NCBI RefSeq assembly: GCF_002127325.2
Contig: NC_035435.2
Span: 15,664,002 to 15,728,001 of the forward strand
Source: Helianthus annuus
Lineage: Eukaryota; Streptophyta; Magnoliopsida; Asterales; Asteraceae
Length of the DNA: 64,000 nt
Direction of reading: 5' to 3'
A model generated the notes under the pieces. It did not search any database. It was given only the letters and a program-made list of their open reading frames with translations, and was not told where the DNA came from. How positions within the stretch are numbered: the first letter of the stretch is position 1; each line of letters opens with the position of its first letter. Shown piece after piece: positions 22,876 through 33,800 of the stretch. The position numbers and the translations under genes were made by a program.

Positions 22876-24825
22876 ATGGATTCTGAGTTTTATACTGCAC
22901 TGAACAAATTTAATAATTTTTCAGGTATCAATGGAGAATCAACTGAAGAATTGATCAAAAGATATGTCGAGTTGTATTGGGAGATGGTGAGATTGAAGAT
23001 AACCAAGACTAATGAGGAGTGGGTTGACAAGTTGGCAAATGTTTTACCGGGTGATATGTGGAGAACGTATTTGTTAGATTTGAGGAAGATATATTTAGAC
23101 GTGAATTTGAGCTTGTTTATCGAGAAGATTGAAGAACGAGAACTTGAACTCCGAAAGAATAAAGCAGCAACTGATAAAGTAGAATTCAAATCTGAGGAAA
23201 ATGTTCGAGAGGAAGAGGAGCAGGTTAAAGAAATTTCAGCTATCAAGGTGGAGAAGAAAGCTGAATTTGTAAAAACGATCGAGAAGTGCTCAAACTGTGA
23301 AAATCTGAAATCTGAAAATGCCAAACTCTTGAGGGATTTAGAAAGTTTGACATTAGAAAACGAAAATCTTAAAAATTCAGAAAATGTTTTGAAAATTCAA
23401 ATAAAAAATTCAGAAATTGAAAAAGTAAAAATTGAAAAAGATTTTCAAAGTCAAATAAAAATTCTTGAAGATGGGAGAGATGTGTTTAGCAAAAATAACA
23501 TCAAAAAGCAAAAAATAATAAATTCTCATCTTCAGAAGATTATTCAACTTGAAAAAGAAGGAGAACAAGCTCGAAAGAAAATCAACGAGCTTGAAAATAA
23601 ATTGAAAGGTTTTGTGACTTCTTCAGCGTATGTGAATATTTCATGCCCAAAACCGATCAATTCTATTCCAATAAGTGACAATGTCACAAACTTTGACAAT
23701 GTCAAAGTTGAAGATTGCGATGAGAAATTTGATGATGAAAATGAAGAGATTGAAAAACAAAAATTGTTTTTGAAACTAAAAGAAAAATTTAAAAATACTA
23801 TTTTGCAATCTACTGAAATAGGTGAATGCTCAAAGTAAAAACCTGTTAAGAAGATTGTAGAACAGAAACAAAAAGTTAAAAATTTGAAAAATTTTAAAAA
23901 TGAAAATAAAAGCTCATCAGATTGATCATCCAATCGCATTCAAAAAGCACAAAAATTGAAAAACGAAAACTCAAAAATTGTTGGTAATAAGTGGTGCAGG
24001 TTTGACCACACTGCTCAAGAGACAAATCCAACAATCAAGAGGAGAAAGGAATATAACCAAGCCAAACAGTGCTTTGATCTGAGCATTTGGTGTGACAATG
24101 GTGATTGGTATGATAACAGAATGTGTTACCGATGCGGCTATCAAGGACACATTGCTGTTAACTGCCAGAGACAGAGATTTGAGACAAGAAGATGCTATAA
24201 TTGTCAAATCAAAGGACACATTGCCAAGAATTGCCCAAGGAAATCAAATGAAAGATTGAGGGTTAATTCTCAGAAATTGGCAAAGAAACCAGTCACTGTC
24301 AAGCCAAAGGAACTGAGAGTTTCAGACCAGAAAGTCAAAGAATAGAAGGTCCAAGAACCTAAAGTTCAAGAAAAGAAAGTGAAGCTTTCTCAAGGGCAAA
24401 AAGACAAACTGCGAAAGAAGAGGAAGAAGGCCAGAGAATATCTGGAGAAGATTTTGTCATCGGGTTCACCCGACAGATCGAATAAGAGTGCTGATGAATC
24501 AACTTCCTCGATGTCAAGCAAGATGAATTCATCAGATACAAATCTGAGGACGAAAAAGGAAAAGAAGAAGGTAACATTCTGTGGCGATGAATCTGTTTCT
24601 TCGGAAGAAAAGGAACCACATGTCAGCCATGAATCTGGCTCATCAAAGTCAGACAAGCCACATTCAGGCAATGATTCTGGTTTGGTAAAGCCAGAAGAGC
24701 CGGTTGTTGAAATAAAATCTGAGAATTCAGGTTTAACAATGGATGATGCAAACTTTCCACCATTGTTGAACAAGAATTCAAAATCACCCAAGGACAGTCA
24801 GGCTTGGGTGAAACTTTTCAAATAG
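22876..24825 (+). pseudogene. SIRE-like gag with long coiled coil and two CCHC knuckles
   Basis: A single frame runs from ATG at 22876 (MDSEFYTAL) to TAG at 24823-24825, interrupted by TAA at 23836-23838, TGA at 23923-23925 and TAG at 24343-24345. In order: UBN2-type gag segment (ELIKRYVELYWEM, DKLANVLPGDMW), a Lys/Glu-rich coiled coil (about residues 95-290), two CCHC knuckles (CYRCGYQGHIAVNC near 24125, CYNCQIKGHIAKNC near 24193), a basic/Ser-rich tail and a terminal block DANFPPLLNKNSKSPKDSQA. Compared with the inverted half at 20761-21167, it lacks the N-terminal ~130 residues of normal gag and starts with a short substitute. Confidence 0.85.
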
Positions 24826-25668
24826 AAAAACCTGACTTGCCGGAGTTCCCAGGTTGGTAAGCGTGGAACATGAATCGGCATATTTCTTGAGAAATTTCAC
24901 TCTGGTGATTTTTCGTCTTTCAAAAGATAAATCAGGGACATTAAGTTGTACTTGATTCATCTTTCCTACAAGTGGTAATTTGAAAAACAAAATGATGAAA
25001 CCCCGAGTTTATGAAATGTCACACAAAACTAATTTTCCGGAAAAACCATTTTGATTAAAACAAACTTAAGTGTTTTGAAATCATAATGGGAAAATAGTTT
25101 GTTGTGAGGGGGAGTTCTGATTGTTTACGCCATGTGGATGGAGAATTGATGCAATTCTCATCATGTTGTCATGTTCTTGTACAGTTTGTTTTCAAATTTT
25201 CCTAGAAAATCAAAATTTGAAATATAATTTTGATTTTAGGGGGAGAAAAATTTTTAAAAAATTAGAAAATTTGAAAATGTCAAAAACATTGAAAAATTTA
25301 AAAACGAGTTTTGTTGTGAAAAAGAGGAAATGATAGTAAATCAGTGGACTATCACAGCATGCTAAAGAAATGAAATGTCAAATGTGATAAACGATCTCAC
25401 TAAAGATGTGACGATAGGCTCAGCTAGACTAGTAGATTTGCGATAACGATACAAACTTAAATGTAAAAGCCTAGTTCTAGTGGGAAACATGGTTGAAAGC
25501 ATAGTACTTAGTTTTGTCCTTCTTGACTGTGTGCCTACTCAGTAATCGCTGAATGCCAAAAAGCATAAAACTGGTTAAATTTGTGAACTTTCACTACTTT
25601 GCTGAAAAATCGCTGTGATTGTGCATTTCATTTTGCAAAGATTTAAACTTGTATGATTTCTTTATTTT
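24826..25668 (+). other. Non-coding region after gag, SIRE-like element
   Basis: No pol remnant is visible, although protease and pol would be expected here in a complete element. It contains purine-rich GGGGGAG blocks (near 25110 and 25240) and AT-rich DNA. The element appears to be a pol-deleted derivative. Confidence 0.6.
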
Positions 25669-25911
25669 GTTTAAGCATCGGACATCCTCTGCGTATACGG
25701 GAGTATCGACCTGGATGTTGTTGCCTAAACGTTCTGCTTTATTTTCTTTGGTGTTTCGTTTAAGCTTTGGACCTCCTCTGCGTATACGGAAGTATCGACC
25801 TGGTGGTTAAAGCCTAAACAACTTCAACTTGTTTTATTTTTCTTATTTTGTTTAAACATTGGACTTTATCTGCGTATACGGAAGTATCGACCTGATTGTT
25901 AATGTTTAAAC
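25669..25911 (+). ncRNA. Three tandem 62-nt hairpin units with GNRA-type apical loops
   Basis: Units lie at 25669-25730, 25758-25819 and 25850-25911. Each starts GTTTAA and ends TAAAC, forming an outer stem of 11-13 pairs. Unit 3 pairs GTTTAAACATT perfectly with AATGTTTAAAC. Between units, pair 7/56 is G-C, G-C, A-T; pair 9/54 is A-T, T-A, A-T; pair 11/52 is C-G, T-A, T-A. These are double changes that keep pairing. Mismatches are at 6/57 (units 1 and 2) and 10/53 (unit 1). An inner hairpin ATAC-GGRA-GTAT has loops GGGA, GGAA, GGAA, all GNRA. Constant text includes CTGCGTATACGG and AGTATCGACCTG. Transcription and function are not shown; 'ncRNA' is used for lack of a better type. Confidence 0.6.
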
Positions 25912-26694
25912 ATTCTGCTTTGTTTTCGCACATATCACAGTTGATGAAAGTTTAAAGGCATTACTTGAGTTAGTGTATTGCATGATGAGGGGATATGCTG
26001 AGATCGTGGGGTCCATAAGAATTTTAGTGCAAAATTAATATACCTTAACGTATCGGTAAGCATTTCGAAAGTTTTTAGATTGAGTTTAAGTGGACAACAA
26101 TATCGTCAATCAACGTGAATCGTTTAGAACTTAAAACGATTAAAAGCTTAACGGTGCTTGTGATGTGTCTCAAAAACTGATATGATCCTCTTACACAAAC
26201 TCACAAAAATATGTTTGTACATATTTCATTTCTGCATTTAATTTCTGTTATTGCATTTATGTTTCTTGTTTTTGAAAAATCCAAAAAGATTTTCGACAAC
26301 TGATGTTGGAGAGCTGACATTCAAAATCTCAAAGGCTAAACATGATGAACAGATGGTTTGGTTAATTGGTTTGAAATGTTTAAAATGATTCATTAAGTTG
26401 AATCAGAATTTGGAATGTTTCGAATTTTTAATCATTTTTAAATGTAAATAATCCTCAAATGTTTAGTTGATTCATTAAGTTGAATCACAACTTTATTGAT
26501 TTGTAATTGAGAGGTTGAGATATGCAGGTTTATGATTTTGTTGATTCGGAAAGCCAGGCGTCGATCCCAAAAGCACGGAAGCTTGACGAAAGGGGGAGCC
26601 TGAAGAAAGAGATTACCGAGAGGGGGAGCAACGGAAGCTGAAGACTGTTCGAGCTAGATTAGTTGAAGACTCTCACTAAAGATTCCGTCAACAT
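25912..26694 (+). other. Non-coding 3' region of the SIRE-like element
   Basis: AT-rich, with no ORF over 60 codons that resembles a protein. Near 26585-26635 there are two GGGGGAGC blocks, PPT-like. Nothing else recognised. Confidence 0.5.
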
Positions 26695-26830
26695 CCAAGG
26701 GGGAGTTTGTTAGTGCAGTTGTCTGTCGACTACATTTTCGTTCGAGTTTTAGAGAGAGAGAAAGTCAAGTCACTACGAGTTTCACTACGGATTGACTACG
26801 GCAATATCCAAGGGGGAGATTGTTAGTGCA
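26695..26830 (+). repeat. Duplicated polypurine tract plus LTR start
   Basis: The 23 bp covering the purine tract and LTR start (CCAAGGGGGAG, then TTGTTAGTGCA) occur at 26695-26717 and again at 26808-26830, 113 bp apart, with one mismatch. Only the second copy continues into the full LTR. Confidence 0.75.
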
Positions 26831-27223
26831 CGAATGTCTATCGCCTTCGTCAATCCAAGCAGTAGCAAGAAACCGAAGAAATCAAGTCTTTATAATTGTC
26901 ATATCTAGTTAAAAGGCAAGGTGGCAAACTTGTAATTAATGAGAAATCTCATTAAAATGCCTTGACCTATAAATAGGAGATTATGTCATTAGTTAGAAAG
27001 ACTTTTTAGTGGAGATTGAAGGAGAAGACTTGGAAGACTTCCTAGAGAGAGAAAATCTAGAGAGAGAAAGTTGTTGTAAACGTGAATCTTGTACTGGAAT
27101 TGTCATATTTCTCAATGGATTCTCGTTAGTAGTACGTTATTGTGTGTTCGGTCACGTACGTTCACGGATTCCGCACGTGAAACGTTTGTTACGCAATCGA
27201 ACGGCGTAAAAACCGGTCCTACA
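26821..27223 (+). repeat. 3' LTR of the SIRE-like element
   Basis: About 403 bp, TGTTAGTGCACG to GGTCCTACA, with a TATA box (CCTATAAATAGG) near 26967-26978. No second copy is found at the left end of the insertion. Confidence 0.75.
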
Positions 27224-27653
27224 AGAATTTCAAGTAGGAGATAAAGTATTATTAAAAGTCTCTCCTTGGAAAGGAGTGGTAAGATTCATCAAAAGAGGAA
27301 AGCTAAGTCCCAGGTATATTGGACCTTTCAAGATTCTTAAAAGAGTAGGACCTGTAGCCTATCAGCTACAACTGCCAGAGGAAATGGCAGGAATACATGA
27401 TGTATTTCATGTATCTAATCTCAAAAAGTGTCTAGCCAATGAATCACTCTTAGTACCTCTTAAAGATATAGAAGTAAATGAACAACTCAAATTTGTAGAG
27501 AGACCTCTACAGATTGAAGATAGAAAAATTAAAAATCTCAAGCATAAGAGATTAGTTCTGGTCAAAGTGAAGTGGGACTCTAAAAGAGGACCTGAGTACA
27601 CATAGGAGCTTGAATCAGAAATGCAAAGGAAATATCCACACTTATTTCAGTAG
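27224..27653 (+). pseudogene. Tekay-type pol C-terminus, unit 1 (integrase tail and chromodomain)
   Basis: It continues 20760 after the SIRE-like insertion: [13 protein letters not shown] and [15 protein letters not shown] (integrase C-terminal domain), [10 protein letters not shown], then the chromodomain-like block ending in [11 protein letters not shown]. There TAG at 27603-27605 replaces the TGG of unit 2. The natural stop is TAG at 27651-27653. Confidence 0.9.
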
Positions 27654-27690
27654 ATCTCGAGGACGAGCTCTAAAAACAAGGTGGGGAGGA
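27654..27690 (+). other. Polypurine tract before LTR2
   Basis: AAGGTGGGGAGGA ends directly at the LTR start TATAACAACC. The same sequence precedes LTR3 at 35371. Confidence 0.8.
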
Positions 27691-29132
27691 TATAACAACC
27701 CTAACATAAACCGACACCCTCATATATTTTCCGACACCCTAATATAGCTTGAAATGTCTCAATATGTCTTTATATGCACCCCGTATATGAAAACCGGGCC
27801 CAAAATAGATTATATATATATAATAAATTAAAAACACTAAAAATTTAAGCTGAGGCGGGCCGCATAGGACCTCACCTCAACTTAACGCGGGCCGCATTAA
27901 GGTGTAACCGGACTCCGCTGAATTCTTTAGTTGACGCGGGCCGCATAAGAGATTCCATTAGTTAACGCGGGCCGCGAGTGTCTCAAATGGTGGCGCAGCC
28001 CGGTGATGACACGTGTCATCATCGTGGCGAACCTATACGCTGACCCAGCCAAGCTACGCGTTGAACCAGCGTTGACGCGGGCCGCGTAAGCTTGGCCTGT
28101 TCTTTACGCGGGCCGCGTGGAGACCCAATTACAGCCCTATAAATAGAAGGCAACGGGCTTTCAGTCCGATCGTTCACTTTCTTTCTTTCTTTCTAAATTT
28201 CTGTAGTGGCGTTATTATACCCGAGCATTATACCCCCTAATTAGCGAGGTTCTACTACGATGTAAGTATTATAACCCCTGGAGACGTATTAGATACTCTG
28301 CCCGATTGATCTAGGGTTCCGTAACGGCTGTCGTGGTTCTGCCCGACATAGTCATTGGAATACCGTCTCGGGGAGGGTATTACTAATGTTAAAATGGGTT
28401 ATTATACTAACACACGTGCATTTGTGTAAATTATAGATATTCACCAGGAAACCCTAAAGAATAACCTAAGACAGCAAAGTGAGTAATCCTCTTTTTGTTA
28501 AATGTTTTTACAAAACCTTACATACTTTTCCATCCGAATAACAGTTATTGAGTATTTGTAAGAATACAATTATCTTGGGTATGTTGGGGTTTTGTATACA
28601 AAATTTGTTACCTCCTGGTTAAGGAGTAACATTTCCACAAGTCAGGTCTGACAGTACCAACGGGTGATAATTGATATAACTTGGAAACAAATGTAATTGC
28701 GGGATCGCCCTCAATACTGTTCACTGTGAAATTATTTTATTTAAACCTGATTAAAATGGGATTCACTCACCAGTATTTCCCACTGACAAAATGTTTTTAA
28801 AACGCGTTTCAGGTAATAAAATGTGAAAGCCAAATAGAAGCCAGCTGCACAGCACTGAAGGCTTGGAAAAGTGGCAATAAAGTTACCTAAGAATGAAATG
28901 GATGTTTTTATTAAATAAATAGGATTTATTCCTATGAAATGTGTGTATTGAAAACTTGGGTTTTACCCATGTGTTTAATGTTATAAAACATGGTGGTTTA
29001 CTATGATTAAATATTTCCTAACTACGGTCCTGATGAAAATTTCCGCTGCCAAATTGGATAAATAAACGTGATACCACCGAAACTGGCTCACGGCCGCCTG
29101 TTCCCGGGAACTAGGGATCGGGGGCTGTGACA
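27691..29132 (+). repeat. LTR2 of element B
   Basis: 1442 bp, TATAACAACCC to GGCTGTGACA. Six GC-rich palindromes (CGCGGGCCGC core) lie between about 27855 and 28120, just upstream of a TATA box CCTATAAATAG (28137-28147). TTTCT follows at 29133-29137 although this is not the outer end of the locus. Confidence 0.9.
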
Positions 29133-29561
29133 TTTCTCGATATAAACTCTTACATCTAACCAATCTTTATCCATAAAGGAATTTGCACGAATCGTATTAT
29201 CAAATAATATCATTCAATATCATTCGTAAATCTACTAGTAGAGTAAATAAAGTTCAAAAGAACTTACCGCGATCTTGAGATACTTGTGCCTTCGAGTGAC
29301 TTGCGCCTTCTTCCTTCTTCGTGCCTATATGTCATAATCCCATGCTTTAGCTTTCATAAACAATACTTTCACAACCCTTATAATACGCTATGGCGTCTAC
29401 TATTCACATACATCATTATCATAAAGAAGTTGCATCAATCTTAACAAGCATTCATGTAAGAACCATAATTAAACTCACTTAGGCATTTCGTCGAACACAT
29501 TGTGTGCGTATCACTAGTTTAGCACAATGTACAAGCATCCTAAGCACACTTTCCATAGTTC
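29133..29561. repeat. Captured fragment of element A LTR in B unit 2
   Basis: Same 429-bp fragment and same junction (CCATAGTTC to ATAATTG) as 14987-15415. The shared breakpoint shows that the two units descend from one chimeric unit. Confidence 0.87.
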
Positions 29562-29710
29562 ATAATTGTATTTTCTTGCTATGTGTTATCTGACTATTTG
29601 TTAGTTTAAAGTATGAAATAAATTCAAAGTGTTAGGAAATAAATTACGGGAATACGTGCATAATTCTATTTTCTTGCTATGTGTTATCTGACTATTTGTT
29701 AGTTTACAGT

Positions 29711-30567
29711 ATGAGCGACCAAGGACCCTCTGACGCATATCGTCAATTGTCTGGTTCGCCTAGGAGCGAAGGCACCTCCTCTTCTCAGCCTGCCCTCTCA
29801 GGGTACTCTGCTGACACGGAAGAAGGAATCTTTGTGTTTAAGGCTCAATCTGAAGAGCCATTTCCTCAGAAAAAGAGGGGATGATTCAGTAGGGGAGCAC
29901 ACGAGCATAGGAAACGAATGAAAAAGTTGCAGGAACAGCGAGTGTTAGCCGCAGCAAAAGAGAGACTGATGCCTATAATCAGGATATGCTAAATAGGGGT
30001 ATAGCTAATATCCATATTTTAGCAACCACTGCTGCTGACCCAAACCTGGAACAAATGCTAGCACCCCAACCACAACCACAAAATCCTGACCAACCCATGG
30101 AAATAGAAAATCAAATAGAAATGCCTGATTACAACCCGGAGGAGATACCTAGGGTACCTGCACCAAATTCTCTAGACCCAAACAACTACGACCCCTGGTG
30201 GGACGATGTTAGGGACTACGTGCAACAAAACCCAATACAGGAAAATGTGCCAATGCCCAACTTAGGAGCTTACCCAGGGTTAGATCCTCAAGATCCCTAC
30301 AACATTAGTGATGCATATGTTAGGGAAATTTTAGAGAATCCATACCCATACCAGGCCCCTATGCCTCCATATCAGGAACCCGCACCACAAATTCCAGACC
30401 CAGTCCTAGAACCTGCACCCCCAATGAGTGCAGAAAATGTCCAAGAACTTAGGACCTTCGGTGAGGAAATTTTAGAAAGCAGTGAGAGAATGCGACAAGT
30501 GGGAGAGCGCCTCGTATAGAAATACGACGAGCGTAATATGGATTTTTGGATGAATCTATATCAGTGA
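29711..30567 (+). pseudogene. Additional ORF upstream of gag, unit 2
   Basis: It starts ATG at 29711 (MSDQGPSDAYRQLSGSPRSE). TGA at 29882-29884 is shared with unit 1. It has a 1-nt deletion in an A-run near 29955 (GCAAAAG against GCAAAAAG in unit 1) and a TAG at 30517-30519 where unit 1 has TGG. Otherwise it is nearly identical to 15565-16422. Product unknown, Pro/Gln/Asn-rich and acidic. The start is chosen because the leader duplication ends exactly at this ATG. Confidence 0.7.
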
Positions 30568-30841
30568 ATGTGATGGCAGGAACGGTAGTAGTAATAATAT
30601 ATTATAATAAAATAATATATGTGTGTATGTGTTAGAAAAAAAAAACACTACGGATGCCTACCATTAGTATTGTAGCTTTACATTTCAGTCGGTATTGTAA
30701 TTTAAATTTCAGTACTAGTGTGTAATGATGCATACTATATAAATAGAGTAAAAGTCGCAATGCTCGACGCTTTTGACCAAAAAGTGTTTGTCCTGTGATT
30801 GGCTATATTCCAATATTAATTGTGATATTAATATTTGGTAA

Positions 30842-33800
30842 ATGTTTAAAATTCAGATGGCCGATGAGGGAAATCAAGATAATCTGAATAACGATAACCA
30901 GAGTAACGATAACGTGGTTAATGAGAATCCGGACAACAATAACAATGGAAACCAAATGGATAATAGTGCCGTTCAACACATAGTGGCACAAGGAATTATA
31001 AATGCAATGCCATTTATTATTCAAACGGTTCAAGAAGCGAATAATAAAAGTAAGCATAGCAGTAAGCGACCAACTGAACCAGAACACAGCGTGAACAATG
31101 GACTCGTACTTCAAGCGCCCATTCCCAAAAGAAGAAGAACCATGCCATATGGTTGTTCTTACAAAGAATTCTGGTCCTGTAAACCAATAGAATTCTCGGG
31201 CAATGAAGGACCCATTGCAGCTCTACGCTGGATAGAGAAAACCGAGGCTGTTCTGAAAATAAGCAAGTGTGCTGAAGAAGATAAGATAATGTTTGCTTCA
31301 AACCTATTTAAAAACGCAGCCTTAGAATGGTGGAACACTATCCTCCAGTCAAGAGGAAGTGATAGAATTTATAGCATGGAATGGGAGGAGTTCAAAAGTA
31401 TGGTAGAAAGAAAGTTCTGCCCTCCCAATGAAAAGGAACAGATAGCAAATAAGTTTCTAAATCTTAGAATGGTCGGGGTAGACAGTAAGGGTTACACTAC
31501 CACATTCTTTGAATATGCTAGGATAGTACCAACCCTTGCATCACCTGAACCGGTATTAATCTCCCGTTATATCTGGGGATTAATTGTAGAGATTAGACAT
31601 GTAGTCAAGGCAGCTAGACCCCAAACTATAGAGGAAGCTGTAGAACTAGCCAATACCTTGACAGATGAGTTAATCCGTACTAGAGAAGAAGACCAGAGGA
31701 GAAACCTAACCCAAAGGCTTACTCAAGAATTCCATTCAGGGAATTTTAACCGTAGGAATGTAGGTTCTACCTCAGCACCATACTGCAGAAACTGCAAAAA
31801 GAAGCATTCTGGAAGATGCTCTACTTACTGCAATTACTGTAAGGCGCCAGGACACAAGGAAGAAAATTGCAGGAGAAAAACCAGTAATGGAATGTGCTAC
31901 AACTGTGGAGAAAAAGGTCATATTAAGACGAACTGTCCGAAATTGGCTCCAGCTGCAAACAACAAGAATACTAAAAATGCTAGAGCATTCGTTCTAACTG
32001 CAGACGAAGCTAGGATGATTCCGGACGTTATTGCTGGTACGTTGTTAGTTAATGATATTTTTGCTAAAGTATTATTTGACTCTGGTGCAAACCAAAGTTT
32101 TATTAATACTTCATTTTGCAAACTCCTAAATCAATCATTAACTAAACTACCACAAGAATGTCTAGTAGAGACAGCAAATGGAGAAACCGTTAAGATTTCT
32201 GAAATCTTGCAAGGAGCAAGAATAGAAATTTTTAATCAAAAATTTATTGCAAACCTTTACCCAATGAATCTGGTAGGATTTGATGTCGTGCTAGGAATGG
32301 ATTGATTAATAGCCAATAAAGCCAATATCTTATATGATCAAAAGTCAATTCAGGTAAAATCACCAAGAGGTGAAAAGATCACAATTAAAGGAGATAAACC
32401 ATCTAGATCCACTAAATTCATCTCTGTGATGAAAACTGCCAGTTGTATAAGAAAAGGATCTATAGTTTATCTGATTTCTATGATCACTAACACGAAAGGA
32501 AAAGAATTAAAAGACATTCCAGTAGTGTCTCAGTTTTCAGATGTCTTTCCAGAAGAATTGCCAGGACTACCGCCAGACAGAGAAGTTGAATTTAGAATTC
32601 ACCTGTTACCAGGAACAGCACCAATTGCCAAAGCACCTTACCGTTTGGCACCCGCGGAAATGCAAGAACTAAAGAAACAGCTAGACGAATTGTTGGAAAA
32701 AGGATTCATACAGCCAAGCTCATCGCCATGGGGAGCGCCGATTTTATTTGTTAAAAAGAAGGACGGATCAATGCGTATGTGCATTGACTACCGCGAATTA
32801 AACAAAGTCACGATTAAGAATCGGTATCCATTACCGAGGATCGATGATTTATTTGATCAACTTCAAGGAGCTCGATTTTTCTCAAAAATTGATTTAAGAT
32901 CAGGATATCATCAATTAAAGGTACAGGAAGAGGACATTCCTAAAACCGCATTCAGAACGAGGTATGGTCATTATGAATTTACTGTCATGCCATTTGGTTT
33001 AACCAATGCCCCAGCCGCATTTATGGACATGATGAACCGAATATGTAAACCATATTTGGATAAATTCATAATTGTCTTCATAGATGATATTCTAATTTAC
33101 TCTAAAAGTAAAGAAGAGCATGCAAAGCACTTGCAATTACTTTTAAGTTTATTGAGAAAGGAAAAGCTTTATGCTAAGTTTTCAAAATGTGAGTTTTGGT
33201 TAGAACAGGTACAATTTCTCAGACATTTAGTTAACCATGAAGGAATTCATGTAGATCCAACAACGATCGAGGCAATTACCAAATGGAAAACCCCTGAGTC
33301 ACCAACCGAGGTTAGAAGTTTCTTAGGATTGGCCGGTTATTATAGAAGATTTATTCGAGATTTTTCTAGAATAGCCATTCCTTTAACTAAGTTAACCTGT
33401 AAATCTGTTAAGTTTGAATGGGGACCAAAACAAGAAGAAGCTTTTAGAATCCTTAAGCAAAGATTAACCCATACACCCATACTAGCGTTACCGGAAGGAA
33501 CTGAAGACTTTGTAGTCTTTTGTGACGCTTCAAAGTTAGGTTATGGATGTGTATTAATGCAACGTCAAAAGGTTATAGCTTATGCCTCTAGACAACTTAA
33601 GAGTCATGAAGAAAATTATTCAACCCATAATTTGGAATTAGGAGCTATAATTTTTGCCCTTAAGATTTGGAGACATTATCTTTATGGTAGTAAGTTTACT
33701 GTTTTTACAGATCATAAGAGTTTAAGGTATGTTTTTGGGCAAAAAGAGTTGAATATGAGACAAAGACGCTGGATGGAATTACTTAGTGATTATGATTGTG

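Larger units (their letters stand above)
20761..27223 (+). mobile_element. SIRE-like copia derivative, gag-only, rearranged, lacking a left LTR
   Basis: 6463 bp inserted in unit 1 pol with AGAAT on both sides (20756-20760 and 27224-27228). The right end is a 403-bp LTR preceded by a purine tract. The left end is not an LTR but the middle of an inverted gag N-terminal half. Order: inverted gag start, head-to-head leader repeats, CCGCCCA-rich stretch, TATA box, sense gag with stops, three hairpin units, purine tracts, LTR. No RT or integrase is present. Because gag text at the left end itself reads AATTTC, the left target duplication could be microhomology. Assignment to SIRE rests on gag style and is inference. 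Confidence 0.72.

Noticed and set aside
22876..24825. Host coiled-coil or zinc-finger protein gene
   Set aside because: CCHC knuckles, UBN2-type gag text and a flanking PPT/LTR identify a retroelement gag.
25669..25911. tRNA or small RNA gene cluster
   Set aside because: No cloverleaf, A/B boxes or upstream element. Reported only as structured repeats inside a retroelement.
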